A stretch of 64,000 bases of DNA from Lolium rigidum (GCF_022539505.1 NC_061508.1:65667754-65731753), one strand, 5' to 3'; counted from the stretch's first letter, positions 7,882-20,014 are shown. A program made the numbers and translations. Notes: a model not told the origin generated them from the letters alone.

Positions 7882-10625
7882 GTACAGTGGCCTTCGTATG
7901 CCTCGTAACTTCTTTCTCGTGGCTTCTCAAAGATGACCGGCCGTGGGCCGCAGTCCAGTTGTGCCACAGGTGCTTCGTCTAATCCTGGAGCGCTAAACTC
8001 CGTTGGAAGGATGAAGACCATGTTTGTGCCAGCCGATGTCTCATCGTCGGCTTTCTTTTGTCTGGGGAGCCACTCTTTCCTTTGTGGCCGACCTTCTTCG
8101 TCCAGGGTTCGCTGAATTTTGGCGGCCAGATCAGGCCGCGCCTTCCTCAACGTGTGTAGGTACAACCTTTCAGCTTCTTCCAACCCACGTAGACGCTGAA
8201 CCCTTCGTTTTTGGGAACGGCTGAGTCCATCAGGGCACCACCTTGGCCGATGATACTTGTCTTCTTCATCATCGTCCTCTAGTTCCTCGAGATCTTCCAC
8301 CCGAGCGGACTCAGCATGCTTGTTCCGAGGCGGGAGAGGCCCTAGACGTTTGAACACGGACACGTTAGCCGCATCCTTCTTCCTTTGTTTACATTCTGGG
8401 CAATTGCCGATTGTAGGCAATCGGCTCATTCCTGAATCCCAAGCAGTTGTCCGAAGAAGGGGCAGTCCCAAGTGCCTATCCACGTCGTCTTGCTCCCTCG
8501 ACTTTTCCTTGGCGTGGCGCTCATATCGCTCCTCGTCGTGATCATGCCGACGACGTCTCCCGTCGTCCCTAGCCGTACGATCTTTTTCATCGCCGTCGTT
8601 GTATCGCCGGCGTTGGTCGTATTGACCCACATACTTGTTGAGGAGGTGATCGGAGAGAGTTCGCCGATATCTTACGTTCTTCACTTCTCCCTCTCGTGAT
8701 GTAGCGCTTGCCGTCGTGGCGGAGCCGATCGCGTGGAGCGGCTTCCTCTCGTGTCTTTGCTATGAGAGCAGCCTGCCCTCATCTCCGTCCTTACCCGCAG
8801 TGGTGCCCAGGTCCCACCATGTTGATATTGCACGAGAAATCTGGCCGGCACCCTCCATGGTAAGTATACTCCACCATGTTAACGGCGGGGAAGGGGTGTG
8901 TGTCGACCTTCATGGCGTACTCGGTTGAAAATTAGCCGCTCTTTTTCTATCACCATTTGGATCTCGCCGACGCCACACCCCGCAGTCGTTAGTGGTGTGG
9001 GTGAACGTGTTATGCCACTTGCGCATGGCTTTCCGTTCAGCTCCCGCACCGTGGGGATCTTGTGGCCTTCGGGTACCTTTAGCCGCTTCTCCGTGAGTAA
9101 GAGGTCGAAAATCTGCTCAGCTTTGGTCACGTCGAAGTCGAACCCTTTTGGAGGGCCTTGTGGCTTAACCCACTTGCAGGACACGGGGCCTGCCGCCCGA
9201 GTCCATTCAGCCACAGCTACCTCTCGATCTCCCGTAGCACCTTCATCCTCGTTCGCCTCAACCAGGACCACCGCACGCTTGAATTTGTCCCGGTAAACAT
9301 CCGGGTGGCGTTGTTCATATGCCGACAGCCTTCGCACCATGTGCGCCAATGAAGGGTAGTCTCGCTTGGGAGGCCACGTCCTTGATCGATGATGAGAGAC
9401 CCACCACCGCCAACTCGATCGCTTCTTTTTCACTTACGTGAACCGAATAGCATCGATTCCTAATGGTCCCGAAGCGCTGGATGTATTCTCGACACCGTTT
9501 CCCCGCGCTTCGTCGTACTTGTGCTAGATCGGCAATACCAGCCTCGAAGCCTCTCGAGTGATACCGTATGTGGAATTGCTCTTCCAACCGCTTCCAAGTC
9601 CGGATCGAGTTCGGTGGCAGCAATGTGTACCACCCGAAAGCCGATCCTATGAGGGACTCGTGCGAAGAACCTCACACGCAGCCTCGTCCGATGCTCGAGA
9701 TCGTGCCCAGCTGTGCCAAATATCGGCTCACATGCTCGATGGAGCCGGAACCATCTCGATCCACTAAACTTTGTGAAGTCGGGGAGCCGATATTTGGGTG
9801 GTAGCGGGATCAATTCGTACTCGTTGGGGTACGGCTTGGTATAGCCGAATGTCTTCCTTTTCGGCATCATGCCGAACCGATCTTTCGAATTGTACAAATC
9901 TGATCCGCGGTGATGGCTCGAAGGTGTCGAACCCCGAAGATTCGCCGGGTGGCATACTTAGCCAGCCATGCTTGCTTTTCCAGCCCGAGCCAACCGCAGG
10001 AGCTGAGCCTCGGAGGTTTGTCGGAGTGGCGTACTTAGCTAACCACGCTTGCTTCTCAAGATCTGCTCCCGACGTTCCTCCCGCTCGTTCCGCAGACCCC
10101 CGCCGTTGCAGCCTCGGTTCGAGAGTGCCCAGGCCACTAGCGCTCCGGCACGTATGCGCACGTGTATCCGTGCGGGATCTCCTTGGGCGCTCATGTAGGA
10201 ATTGGTAGTCACTAGGGTCACCACCAATCTTGTAGACGACGTATGCCGATGAGTTCGGCACTTCGGTGCCGCCAACGCGAACGGCAGCGGTGGACGGGAC
10301 CGGAGTGGCATCTCCCCTTTGTAAGTCCCCGCAGCTGGTCCCGACGGAGAATACCGATGGCTCATGATTTCCTGGATCACGCGCGAGCGACACGCTCCAA
10401 AGTGTTCACCAGGCTCGTCGAGTGGCGGTGCAGCGAATGAGCCACCATGAAGTTGATCTCTCGACGCAGCCGACTCGGTGCGTTCTTCTCGACGGGCGGA
10501 CAGGTCCACCCCATCGAGCGCGCCTTCAGGTGAGAACCCCTTCCACCTGATGCCATGGGAGCGGGTTCTGTGGAAAGAGCCGATGAGGTCGGCTTCGAGG
10601 ACTGCCTTGATCTCGTCATGCTTCT
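7764..10625 (-). pseudogene. gag polyprotein of gypsy element 1, multiple frameshifts, 5' truncated
   Basis: In order from the 5' end: an N-terminal segment with DEIKAVLEADLIGSFHRT (near 10600); a middle segment in several frames, with LPPKYRLPDFTKFSGS (near 9800) and a capsid-like core, RTWKRLEEQFHIRYHSRGFE (9623-9315); then CKWVKPQGPPKGFDFDVTKAEQIFD and PTVRELNGKPCASGI (9433-8879); and a Cys-containing segment, NCPECKQRKKDAANVSVF, within 8684-7764, followed by VFILPTEFSAPG and QLDCGPRPVIFEKP. The protein would form the particle and bind RNA. At least five frame changes inactivate it. The 5' end is cut at 10625 by an inserted LTR. Confidence 0.75.
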
Positions 10626-10920
10626 TGATGACCCACAAGTATAGGGGGTGTATCGTAGTATCTTCGATAAGTAAGAATGTCGATCCCAACGAGGAGCAGA
10701 AGGTGTTGACAAGCAGTTTCGATGAAGGTTTCACTGTAAATGCTCACGTACAAGTATTCAGGGGTTTTGATGTAACAGATGAAATAAGTACGAGTAAGTA
10801 AAATGCGAGAGAAATAATTGCAGACGAGTGGCCCAATCCTTTTTAGCACAAAGGACAAGCCGGTTTGTTTACTTATAATGACCAAACGTTCTCGAGGACA
10901 CACGGGATTTTAGTCTAGTG
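10626..10920 (-). mobile_element. Partial LTR of another retrotransposon, cut by the assembly gap
   Basis: It begins TGATGACCCACAAGTATAGGG directly inside gag of element 1. It continues with TTCGATAAGTAAGAATGTCG and AACGAGGAGCAGAAGG, and later GGACAAGCC. This is a common Triticeae LTR type in minus orientation. The 5' end of the element lies in, or is lost at, the run of N. Length and coding content cannot be judged. Confidence 0.6.
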
Positions 10921-11020
10921 NNNNNNNNNNNNNNNNNNNNNNNNNNNNNNNNNNNNNNNNNNNNNNNNNNNNNNNNNNNNNNNNNNNNNNNNNNNNNNNN
11001 NNNNNNNNNNNNNNNNNNNN
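10921..11020. other. Assembly gap, 100 N
   Basis: Exactly 100 N separate the LTR fragment from the left copia LTR. The round size suggests a gap of unknown true length. Linkage across it should not be assumed. Confidence 0.99.
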
Positions 11021-12026
11021 CATGATGACAACAACTACTAACATGTGAAACTCGAACATACTAGATGCATTAATCAACATGAGTAGCAGCAGCACAAACA
11101 GTAAAGCATCCATCGCTAAACAGATCGAGATATGTCGCACGTACCGATCTGGTGGTGGTGGCGGTGGAGGTGTAGCAGATGATGTCGCATCAGTAACGTT
11201 GTTGATGACAACGTTGTTGACAACGGGGATGACGGGTCGAAGTAGACGGCGTTGAAGACGACGGTAGGCAGCACCGCCCGACTTGGACGGAAGGCGACCC
11301 GTGATGAAGAGCTTGAGCGATCGCGGAGAGCGCTTCCCAAAAACCTAATTCGCCCTCTCCCCGTACAGGATCGCAAGGACGAGTGGTTCCGGAGACCTGC
11401 TCTCCCGTTCGCCGATGCACGTCGGCGCGCGGGATGGAGTAGGCTACGATGGCGGCGCAAGCAGAGAGAGGTGGAAACCCTAACTCGTGTGTTAGATATT
11501 ATTCTGCGGTAGCCGGGCAGGAGATTATATAGGCTCAGGAAACCCTAGGCAACGTGGGCCACGCCCACGTCGCACGAACGTTTTGAGTCGGTTACAGATA
11601 GCCCACGATCCGGGAGCGACCCGAACTGACTAACTGCGACGCGTCCGTCTAGGACTCTGTTCGTTTTCCTGAGCTGCAAAAAGTAAGGAAAGTCTCGGCT
11701 CGAGGCTCAATCCACTCACCACGAGCGCGGCGCGCGTGTCGTGTCGTGTCGAGTCGAGACGAGCGAGGAGGAGGAGGAGGAGCGCGCGCGTGTAGCACTC
11801 CTTTTCTCACTCACTTACTAGTGGTGGAACAACCCACCTTATAAGGTGGTCTAACTTCCTCCCAACTTTCCATGTGGGACTAAACTTCCCACCTCTTGCC
11901 ACTCCCTAGTGAGCTGCCACCAACTTGGGTTCAAACTCACAAGGCTTCCACAATGTGGGCTTTGAGATTTATAGGAAAATCTGAAATCTAGTATGGGCCA
12001 TTAAGTGTAGGCCCAATATTTCAACA
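11021..12026 (-). repeat. 3' LTR of the copia element (left copy)
   Basis: The minus-strand start TGTTGAAATATTGGGCC is at 12026. It matches the right copy at 16568-17434. It keeps a TATA segment, CCTATATAATCTCC on the minus strand (about 11523-11536), which the right copy lacks. The other end runs into the N gap. Open frames in both strands of the LTR are not supported as genes. Confidence 0.85.
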
Positions 12027-12694
12027 ATCCCCCACCAGATCTCAAATCCCCATTTAGAGATTTACCAATACTCGCTGCTTGTTTTATATACCAGTGTTTC
12101 AGCAGAGACTGTTAAGTTGAACTTCCGCCTAGAACCTTAAGCTACATCCACTCACACTTGAACAATGGACTAAGCCTTGAATTGCAAGTTTTGCGTGAAC
12201 AGGGTTTCACTCAAAGTCATGACCAGTACATGGCTGCCAGTAGCCTACCCCGCGGGTGAAGCATATGCGTCATACTTCGTGGTCTCTTCATGAATATACT
12301 AGAGATCACCCAAATCTCATAGATTGCGACGTTTAACAATCGGACTCATATAGGTGTGTTATTTCAAGAATGCTCTGTAGGACAACATCTTTGCTAAAAT
12401 AGCCAACATAAACACATTAAGGCTTTTGCCAACCTGCCTTACAGACAATTGAGAGTTGTGCATCTTCACATAGAGAGGGTTACATAATACTCTCCTCAAT
12501 TAAACCACTAGTTTGTTCTTCCCGGGTCCTAATTCACGGGATCTCCGATCACAAAGGTTGGGTTACCACTATGGTGTAACATCAACGGGTCTCAAACCCA
12601 TCTCCCTCAATGCACTTTCTATCACATTACGTGATAGTCCCTTTGTAAAGGGATCTCGCTGTGTTTTTGTCTGTTTGAATATATGTAACATTTA
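12027..12694 (-). other. 3' untranslated region of the copia element
   Basis: No reading frame is supported between the end of RNase H and the polypurine tract. The sequence is unique within the window. Confidence 0.6.
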
Positions 12695-15155
12695 TTACTC
12701 CGGAGTTTCGCAATTTCCGACGGACTTCAAACGTCTCTTGACGTGTCTTGATGACTTCGCGTTATCCTTAGAATTGTTCACTTTGACAATTACAGTTTGA
12801 TTGTCACAATTCAAAAGGATTGCCGGAACAGGTTTTTCAACCACAGGCAAGTCCATCAAGAGCTCACGCAACCATTCTGATTCAACAGTGGTTGTGTCTA
12901 AAGCAGTAAGTTCTGCTTCCATAGTTGACCTCGTCAATATGGTTTCTTGCAGGATCTCCATGATAGTGCGCCACCTCCAAAGGTAAATACATACCCACTT
13001 GTGGCGTACAGATCAGCTACATCTGAGATCCAATTCGAATCACTATATCCTTCAAGAACAGCTGGATGCCCTGAATAGTGAATCCCATAACTCATTGTAC
13101 CACATAGGTAGCGCATGACCCTATCAAGTGCATGCCAATGATCAGTACCTGGGTTTGACATGAACCTACTCAACTTGCTAACAGCAAAAGAGATGTCGGG
13201 TCTAGTCGCGCTCGCTAAGTACATGAGTGAGCCAACGATCTGAGAATATCTCAATTGATCTATGGCAATCCTCCGAGCTTCTTGCGTAGTGTCACACTCG
13301 GGATCATAAGGTGTTGAAGAAGGCTTGCTATCAATATAGCCGAACCGGCTCAAGATCTTCTCGACATAATGGGATTGCGTTAGAGTAATCCCACTCTCGT
13401 TCTTAATCAGCTTGATGTTCGGAATCACATCAGCTTCTCCCGGCATCTTTCATATCAAAGCTCTTTGACAAGAAAGACTTGACCTCGTGTATTACTTTCA
13501 TGTTTGTACCAAAGATCGGAATATCATCCACATACAAACATAGTATAACACCTTCGCCCCCACCATGGCGATAGTAAACGCACTTGTCGGCCTCATTGAC
13601 AACAAAGCCTACGAAGTTAAAGTTCGTCAAACTTCTCATGCCATTGCTTAGGTGCTTGTTTCAGGCCATATAAAGATTTCAGCAACTTGCACACCTTTCT
13701 TTCTTCACCTTTTACTACAAACCCATCGAGCTGATCCATATAGATTTCCTCTTCCAACTCTCCATTAAGGAAAGCTGTCTTTACGTCCATTTGATGAACG
13801 ATAAGACCATAGGAGGCAGCCATGGATAGTAGTACTCGAATGGTGGTAAGTCTAGCGACATGTGAATAGGTGTCGAAGTAATCTTCGCCTTCTCTCTGTG
13901 TGTAGCCTTTAGCTACAAGCCGCGCCTTGTACTTCTCAATAGTACCATCAGGTCTTAGCTTCTTCTTAAACACCCATTTGCAGCCCACAGGCTTGCATCC
14001 ATGGGGTTGTTCTGATAGCTCCCAAGTTCCATTAGGAAGAATTGAGTCCATCTCATTATGGACAGCTTCTTTCCAGTCATCTGCATCTGGAGATGCATAT
14101 GCCTCTGCAATGGACGTGGGAGTATCATCCACAAGGTACACAATGAAATCATCACCAAAGGATTTTTCAATCCTTCGTCTCTTGCTCCGTTTAGGAGCTT
14201 CATTGTCATCCTTCTCAGTAACATTCTCATGTGATTGTTCAAAATACTCATTAGATGTACTAGACTCAGGAATTATCTCAGTAGAAATTCTAGCAATGCT
14301 ATGCATATCTTTCATAGGAAACATATTCTCAAAAAATGTTGCATCACGAGATTCCATAATAGTATCAACATGCATATCAGGTACCTCGGATTGAACTACT
14401 AAAAATCTATATCCTACACTCCGCGGAGCATAACCTAGAAAGATACAATCCACTGTCTTTGGTCCAAGTTTGGGCTTCTTAGTAATTGGAATATTGACTT
14501 TCGCCAAACATCCCCACGTGCGCAAATACGAAAGTGATGGTTTTCTCCCAGCCCACTCCTCGTAAGGGGTTTTATCTTTATTCTTGTTAGGAACTCTATT
14601 CAGGACATGACATGAAGTCAACAAAGCCTCCCCCACCATGCCTTTGATAAACCGACGAGTGGCTAACATGGAATTCACCAAGTCGATCGGCGTGCGATTT
14701 TTCCTCTCGGCAACCCCGTTTGATTGGGGTGAATAGGGAGGCGTCCTCTCATGAATAATGCCATGTTCCTCACAGAATTCATCAAAGATTTTAGGAAAAT
14801 ATTCGCCACAACGATCCGACCTAAGACGCTTGATCTTTCTCTCTAGTTGATTTTCAACTTCGGCCTTATAAATTTTAAAGTAGTCTAAAGCTTCATCTTT
14901 AGTTCGCAACAAATAAACATAGCAAAATCTAGTCGCATCATCAATCAATGTCATCAAATATCTCTTTCCACCTTTTGTCAACACACCATTCATCTCGCAT
15001 AGATCAGAATGTATGAGTTCTAGAGGTGCCAAGTTTCTCTCCTCGGCCGCCTTGTGAGGCTTCCAAGGTTGCTTTGATTGCACACAACTATGGCACTTAG
15101 AACCTTTGGCAATGGTGAAATTCGGAATTAAACTTAAACTGAATAGTCGAGACAT
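12695..15155 (-). pseudogene. copia integrase, reverse transcriptase and RNase H, frameshifted
   Basis: The longest open part (15155-13617, 512 codons) starts in the GAG-pre-integrase zinc region (KCHSCVQSKQP). It then has the integrase core: HSDLCEMNG, RSDRCGEYFP (usually RSDRGGEY) and SPQSNGVAERKNR. The RT start follows: ALGCKW-type VGCKWVFKKK, ARLVAKGYTQ, VHQMDVKTAFLNGEL and SLYGLKQAPKQWHEKFD. The frame shifts at about 13630. The next piece (13639-13430) has the catalytic LYVDDIPIFG. A further piece (13446-12934) has VGSLMYLASATRPDISFAV, and RNase H follows (12961-12695, TRSTMEAELTALDTTTVESE). Four frames are needed to read it, so it cannot make a complete protein. Confidence 0.9.
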
Positions 15156-15188
15156 TAAACCAAAATTAATGTGACATAAACGAGAATG

Positions 15189-15742
15189 TCAAACACTGGT
15201 ATCATCACTAACATTGCCACAAATATGGTTCACGGACTTATTACTCGAAATCGAAAGCGAAAAGCGGAACAAGCCTCCGCACTCATAGCCTTTACCAATA
15301 AATTGTCCAAACTTGGAAACAACTACTTTATTCGACTCTAAAACAACCTTAAACCCATCTCTGCATAGAAGGGAGCCGCTAACGAGATTCTTGTTCATAG
15401 TAGGGACATGCTCGCACGTTCCTCGACACGCACGATCTTCCCCGAAGTGAACTTCGGATCTACCGTGCCAACACCACAAACGTAAGCATGTGACCCATTC
15501 CCCATCAAGACGGAAGAATCCCGGGCGACCTGGTAAGAAGTGAACATGGATATGTCAGCACACACATGAACATTAGCACCTATATCAATCCACCAACATG
15601 GAGATTGAAATACCGAAAAAATAGTAAAGAGATTACCGTACCCATCAGCATTGCTAGCGGTCACCGTGTTGACTTGCCTCGCCTTTTTCTTGCGGTCTGC
15701 CCTCTCCGGGACGGTCCTTAGAAAAGTGGCCAGTCTCTCCAC
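15189..15742 (-). pseudogene. copia protease region with altered active site
   Basis: The protease signature reads WWIDIGANVHVCAD near 15590, where copia elements normally have D-T-G or D-S-G. The Thr to Ile change should abolish catalysis. A frame change near 15420-15480 moves into MNKNLVSGSLLCRDGFKVV and FGQFIGKGYECGGLFRFSL, the pre-integrase linker, which ends at 15189. Confidence 0.8.
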
Positions 15743-16470
15743 ACGTAAAGCGAGTTCAGATCCGCTTTGTTTATCATCTTCTTCTTCTTGAAGGTTGTAG
15801 TCTTCATAGGCTTATTGAAGGAGGGCTTGTTATTCCCTTTGTTCTTGTTGTAGGGTTTCTTCTGCACCATGTTGGCGCTAGACTGACCCTCTCCTTTCTC
15901 AGTATTATCCTTAGCCCGTGCTTTCTCCTCAACATCAAGAGACGCTATCAGATTTTCAACTGATATCTCCTCTCTCTTGTGTTTGAGAGTTGTGGCAAAG
16001 TTCCTCCATGAAGGGGGCAACTTAGCGATGATGCATCCAGCCACAAACTTGTCAGGTAAGGCACACTTAAGGAGTTCAAGCTCTTTCGCAATGCACTGTA
16101 TCTCATGAGCTTGTTCGACTACGGAACGGTTGTTCACCATCCCGATGTCATGGAAGCTCTCCATGATGTACGAGTTCATCTGCTCGCATCGGTTGCACCG
16201 AATTTAGTATTCGGTGCATCCCGAGCTCTTTACCATCTGTTATGTGCATGTACACATCACACGGACGATCAGCAAGAATACTCGAACGCATCCGACGAAG
16301 AGAGTATTGTTTTCCTTGAACTTGTTCTGATCTTGGTCGGATATAGTTCCTTCGGAGTAAACCGTCGGTAACTTCGAATACTTTCGGATGAGTAAGCCGA
16401 GCATGGCCTTAACCTGCCACCTCTTAAAGTGCACACCGGTAAACTTATCCGGCCTCGGTGCATCAAGCAA
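15718..16470 (-). pseudogene. copia gag, frameshifted
   Basis: The N-terminal part reads APRPDKFTGVHFKRWQVKAM and SDQDQNKFKENNTLFVGC (16470-16240). A frame change then leads to ESFHDIGMVNNRSVVEQAHE, LPDKFVAGCIIAKLPPSWR and ENLIASLDVEEKARAKD, followed by Lys/Asn-rich sequence (16179-15718). The zinc-knuckle that should follow is lost in another frame. The order and motifs are those of copia Gag (UBN2-type). The start codon is uncertain; an AATGG context lies just upstream near 16484. Confidence 0.8.
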
Positions 16471-16567
16471 AACCAGCCATTGTTAACTCAGGAAATTGCC
16501 TACAATTAGGTTTTTGGATTGTTGGATAATTAGGCACAATTTCCATGATTAATTCCAGAATATAAAG

Positions 16568-17434
16568 CATGGTGACAACAACTACTAACATGTGAAACTC
16601 GAACATACTAGATGCATTAATCAACATGAGTAGCAGCAGCACAAACAGTAAAGCATCCATCGCTAAACAGATCGAGATATGTCGCACGTACCGATCTGGT
16701 GGAGGTGGCGGTGGAGGTGTAGCAGATGATGTCGCAGCAGTAACGTTGTTGACGACGGGGACGACGGGTCGAAGTAGACGGCGTTGAAGACGACGGTAGA
16801 CAACACCGCCCGACTTGGACGGAAGGCGACCCGTGATGAAGAGCTTGAGCGGTCGCGCGGAGCGCTTCCCAAAACCTAGTTCGCCCTCTCCCCGTACGGG
16901 ATCGCAAGGACGAGTGGTTCCGGAGACCTGCTCTCCCGTTCGCCGATGCACGTCGGCGCGCGGGATGGAGTAGGCTACGATGGCGGCGCAAGCAGAGAGA
17001 GGTGGAAACCCTAACTCGTGTGTTAGATATTATTCTGCGGTAGCCGGGCCGTGGGCCACGCCCACGTCGCACGAACGTGTAAGGAGAGTCTCGGCTCGAG
17101 GCTCAATCCACTCACCACGAGCGCGGCGTGCGCGTCGTGTCGTGTCGTGTCGAGTCGAGTCGAGTCGAGACGAGCGAGGAGGAGGAGGAGCGCGCGCGTG
17201 TAGCACTCCTTTTCTCACTCACTTACTAGTGGTGGAACAACCCACCTTATAAGGTGGTCTAACTTCCTCCCAACTTTCCATGTGGGACTAAACTTCCCAT
17301 CTCTTGCCACTCCCTAGTGAGCTGCCACCAACTTGGGCTCAAACTCACAAGGCTTCCACAATGTGGGCTTTGAGATTTATAGGAAAATCTGAAATCTAGT
17401 ATGGGCCATTAAGTGTAGGCCCAATATTTCAACA
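16568..17434 (-). repeat. 5' LTR of the copia element (right copy), internally deleted
   Basis: It is homologous to 11021-12026 but shorter by about 140 bp. One missing segment (after TAGCCGGGC at about 17049) includes the TATA-containing sequence present in the other LTR. A second missing segment follows CGCACGAACGT. The boundary with internal sequence near 16568 is approximate, because no clear primer-binding site (TGGTATCAGAGC type) is visible. Confidence 0.8.
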
Positions 17435-17705
17435 TTTTCCCTACCCAGTTGGGTATCTACAGACTACAGTAATAACGTTTTGTTTCTAAGATGTGTCTCA
17501 GTCGGTTCTAAGTGGACTGCCTTAGATGGCTTCAGTTTCGTGTAGACTTTGTCGCCTGTCATCGATGGTTGGTTATATATGTACTAGTACGAGTATATCT
17601 ATCAAATGCCTAAATGTTAAGCCTTTAAAATAGTATACAAACTCCTAAAAAAAATTTACAGGCTCAGAAGGATACGTTTAAAGCCACGCGCCTAAAAAAT
17701 GCGAT
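17435..17705. repeat. Direct repeat P1, homologous to the gene's upstream region
   Basis: The sequence from TTCCCTACCCAGTTGGGTATC to CAGGCTCAGAAGGA matches 20653-20910 in the same order and orientation, with scattered differences. Shared blocks include AAGATGTGTCTCA, GTAGACTTTGTCGCC and CAAATGCCTAAAT. It starts exactly at the copia LTR edge, so the insertion may have cut it. See the finding on tandem duplication. Confidence 0.8.
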
Positions 17706-19184
17706 CCTTCACTGCATGAATTTTACTCGCAACTTTGTTCGTAAAACCATTAATAAGATTGCAAGATTTTAGTTGCCTTGTCACTCGAGTAGAAACCCAT
17801 GAATTACCCTAATGGCTGGTCTTCGTACAGAACTGGTTTGCGCGTTGCATTGACCGAGTCAATGGAAATTATAGATAGTGATGATGATATTCCCGCGGCT
17901 GTGATGGTATGCATCAAGGTTTTATTTGCACGTTTGTGATCGCACACGTTGAGTGTGAGAAACTGAATTATAAACTAATGTACATTTGAATTCGAATAGG
18001 TTGACCGTCTTGATTTGTACACATTTGAGTGCAAGAACCCGGTGTACTCCCAACTTGAAACACATCGGGTTGCCTGAACCCGGTGTATGGTTTTCATGGA
18101 GGCACCACATAATTTAATCGTTGGTTATTTTTTAAATGTAAGTAGTTTAAGTCGTACCTTGAAGAGACCCGTTTTAGTCAACAAGATCCAGATCCGACAT
18201 GGATAGCCCTATGAATCGTTAGTAATTCGTACGCTGCGAGCACCCAACCCTAGTATCTAGACTATTACACATTGTATCTTCAAAAGAAATAGCTGGACAC
18301 ATTATCACATATAAATCTACGTGGTGAGATCCGTTGCTCTATATTTCATATGTCCGTTGCTTTATCACATAATGATACAATAATGTTTGTTGGTTACAGC
18401 TCTGTGGATGTTCGGTTGACTTATATCGACACACTTTTTTAATACATATTTTAGATGTCAAAATTTCTAATTATCACGTGACTTGGTTGTTATTAATGAG
18501 TGGTGGCATGGACATGATGGGTTAATACATGGGGTGTTGCAAATAGCTAAAAACTTATGTAAGATAGATAAACCCCTATAGTTTAGGAGGTTATTAAGAC
18601 ATTTGTTTTGTAAAAACTATTACCTACCGTAGGAGTGAATTCACTATATTATCTAAGTATTTTACAGATAAAGGCTGTCCTATCCTTGGTTGCTCCAAAA
18701 AATAATCACCAAATTTATATTTAAATCTGTCTTGTTACATTATTCTTTAGGAAATGATGTCCTATCCTGTGCCATTGTGCAATATGCAATAGCAATGTTG
18801 GTTGTGTAAAAAATCAACTCAAATTTTGAAGACCACTTTATCTTCTTTTTTATCTAAGTATAAACCATGCCATATCAAAGATACAATACCATTACATGTC
18901 ATAATTAGACAAACTACACGTTAATAAACATACACACATAGATCATACGACATTTATAATAGATAATGATCCGGTGGATCTAGTTCTTATTACCAACCCT
19001 TCTGGCCTCTGCACACTAAGGTGTAACCGGCCCTTATTTATTACAAAGTGCAAAAAAAGATGAACTGAAAATAAAAGGTACAATATGTAGCATATCACAC
19101 ATGATCGCTACTAGCAACACGGTTGCATCATTATTACAATATTTAATTCTCCACCAGATCTAGTACATTATTGCTCAAGCATGT
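17706..19184. other. AT-rich intergenic sequence, no gene seen
   Basis: About 1.5 kb contains no coding frame of interest and no clear repeat. The part next to 19184 should hold the 3' UTR and polyadenylation site of the minus-strand gene. I cannot place the poly(A) site with confidence. Confidence 0.5.
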
Positions 19185-20014
19185 TTAACCAAGGAATACT
19201 GCACCAGCAGCAGATTTCCCGGTAGGGCCACAAATGCCAGCATAGAGTGAGGTTCCAGTCTCCAAGTCATGCGCCTTAGCAATTGTCCCAGATTTCTCCA
19301 GTTTCTGTTCAACTTGTGCCCAATTGATGTTGCGGAATTTACCTTTAAGGCCACATTCAGCAAATACCTGCCCCATTTCATAGAAGATGACACGATTATT
19401 ATTAATTATAGAAAATCTTCAAATTATTAATGGAACTAATAAAATAAATCACTGCCACGTGTTTTATTTCGGACACATTGTATTACCACACCTATAATGC
19501 TGAGCTTATTTCTCCAAAAAGAAATAATGTTTCATGTTATCATCTCATCACTTTATATTTTCCTTTTTAGTAATTTTTATTTTTCTAAGAAGTTGAGCTT
19601 TTTAAAATATTAAATGATAATCAGTTTTTAGTAAAAGAGCGTGTATGATTGTGTACTTACCCTCACTCCAACAGAATTGTTGGCATCGTTAAAAGCAAGG
19701 AGCCATCCACATTCAACACCAGCTTTGTTTTTGGCGGAATACACCACAGCAGCCTTGACACCTGTCGCGAACGTGCCTGACATGGCGAACCCATCCAAAT
19801 TGCAAAGAGGATTGGGGAAGTTTCTGACAACCTGTCCTGCAAATATCTTGGTAGCCACAATGCTCAGGGGGCCCACTGTTTGATTGTTCAAAGCACCCGC
19901 TAACAGTTCATGAGGCTCCAAGGAACGCTCAGCTTGCTTGATCATCTCATCTAAACATGCTTTCTCCTCCAAAGTGAGTTGCACATCCTTCATCTCACAC
20001 TGGACTGATGCCAT
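19185..20014 (-). CDS. Two-exon host gene, tentatively a 23-kDa jasmonate-induced protein (JIP23)-like protein
   Basis: Exon 1 is 20014-19661 (118 codons from ATG, MASVQCEMKD) and exon 2 is 19367-19185 (60 codons plus stop), giving 178 residues. The donor AGG|GTAAGT and acceptor GGCAG|GTA are canonical, with a phase-0 intron of 293 bp. The N-terminal third is helical and charged (LTLEEKACLDEMIKQAERS). The middle has GVKAAVVYSAKNKAGVECGW, and exon 2 has INWAQVEQKLEKSG. The AAVVY-KNK-C-W pattern and the later KL-SG block recall barley JIP23 family proteins, which are jasmonate-inducible and of unknown biochemistry. That match is from memory, and the protein is shorter than the usual roughly 210 residues. 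There is no signal peptide or membrane segment. The frame is intact with its own promoter, so it is probably a real gene whatever its family. Confidence 0.75.

Larger units (their letters stand above)
4354..10625 (-). mobile_element. Ty3/gypsy element 1: truncated, gag-PR plus antisense ORF, no RT/IN
   Basis: Read on the minus strand, the order is gag (about 10625 to 7764), protease (7881 to 7368), a non-coding spacer, an acidic ORF on the opposite strand (5801-6259), a polypurine tract, and the 3' LTR (5518 to 4354). No reverse transcriptase, RNase H or integrase sequence lies between protease and LTR. The 5' end, including the other LTR and primer site, is lost: gag is cut at 10625/10626 where another LTR begins. 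It belongs to the same family as elements 2 and 3, shown by the shared LTR, gag N-terminus and antisense ORF. gag and PR have several frameshifts, so this copy is inactive. Confidence 0.85.
11021..17434 (-). mobile_element. Ty1/copia retrotransposon, decayed, both LTRs present
   Basis: On the minus strand the order is 5' LTR (17434 to about 16568), gag, protease, integrase, RT, RNase H, untranslated 3' region and 3' LTR (12026 to the gap). Integrase before RT defines copia. The polypurine tract TCTGGTGGGGGAT adjoins the 3' LTR at 12027. The left edge of the left LTR coincides with the N gap, so no target duplication can be verified. Frameshifts in gag-pol, a mutated protease triad and deletions in the 5' LTR make it inactive. 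Confidence 0.85.

Noticed and set aside
11116..11460. Minus-strand frames inside the copia LTRs (also 16463-17072)
   Set aside because: They lie in LTR sequence, differ between the two LTR copies and have no motif. A leader peptide cannot be excluded but is unsupported.
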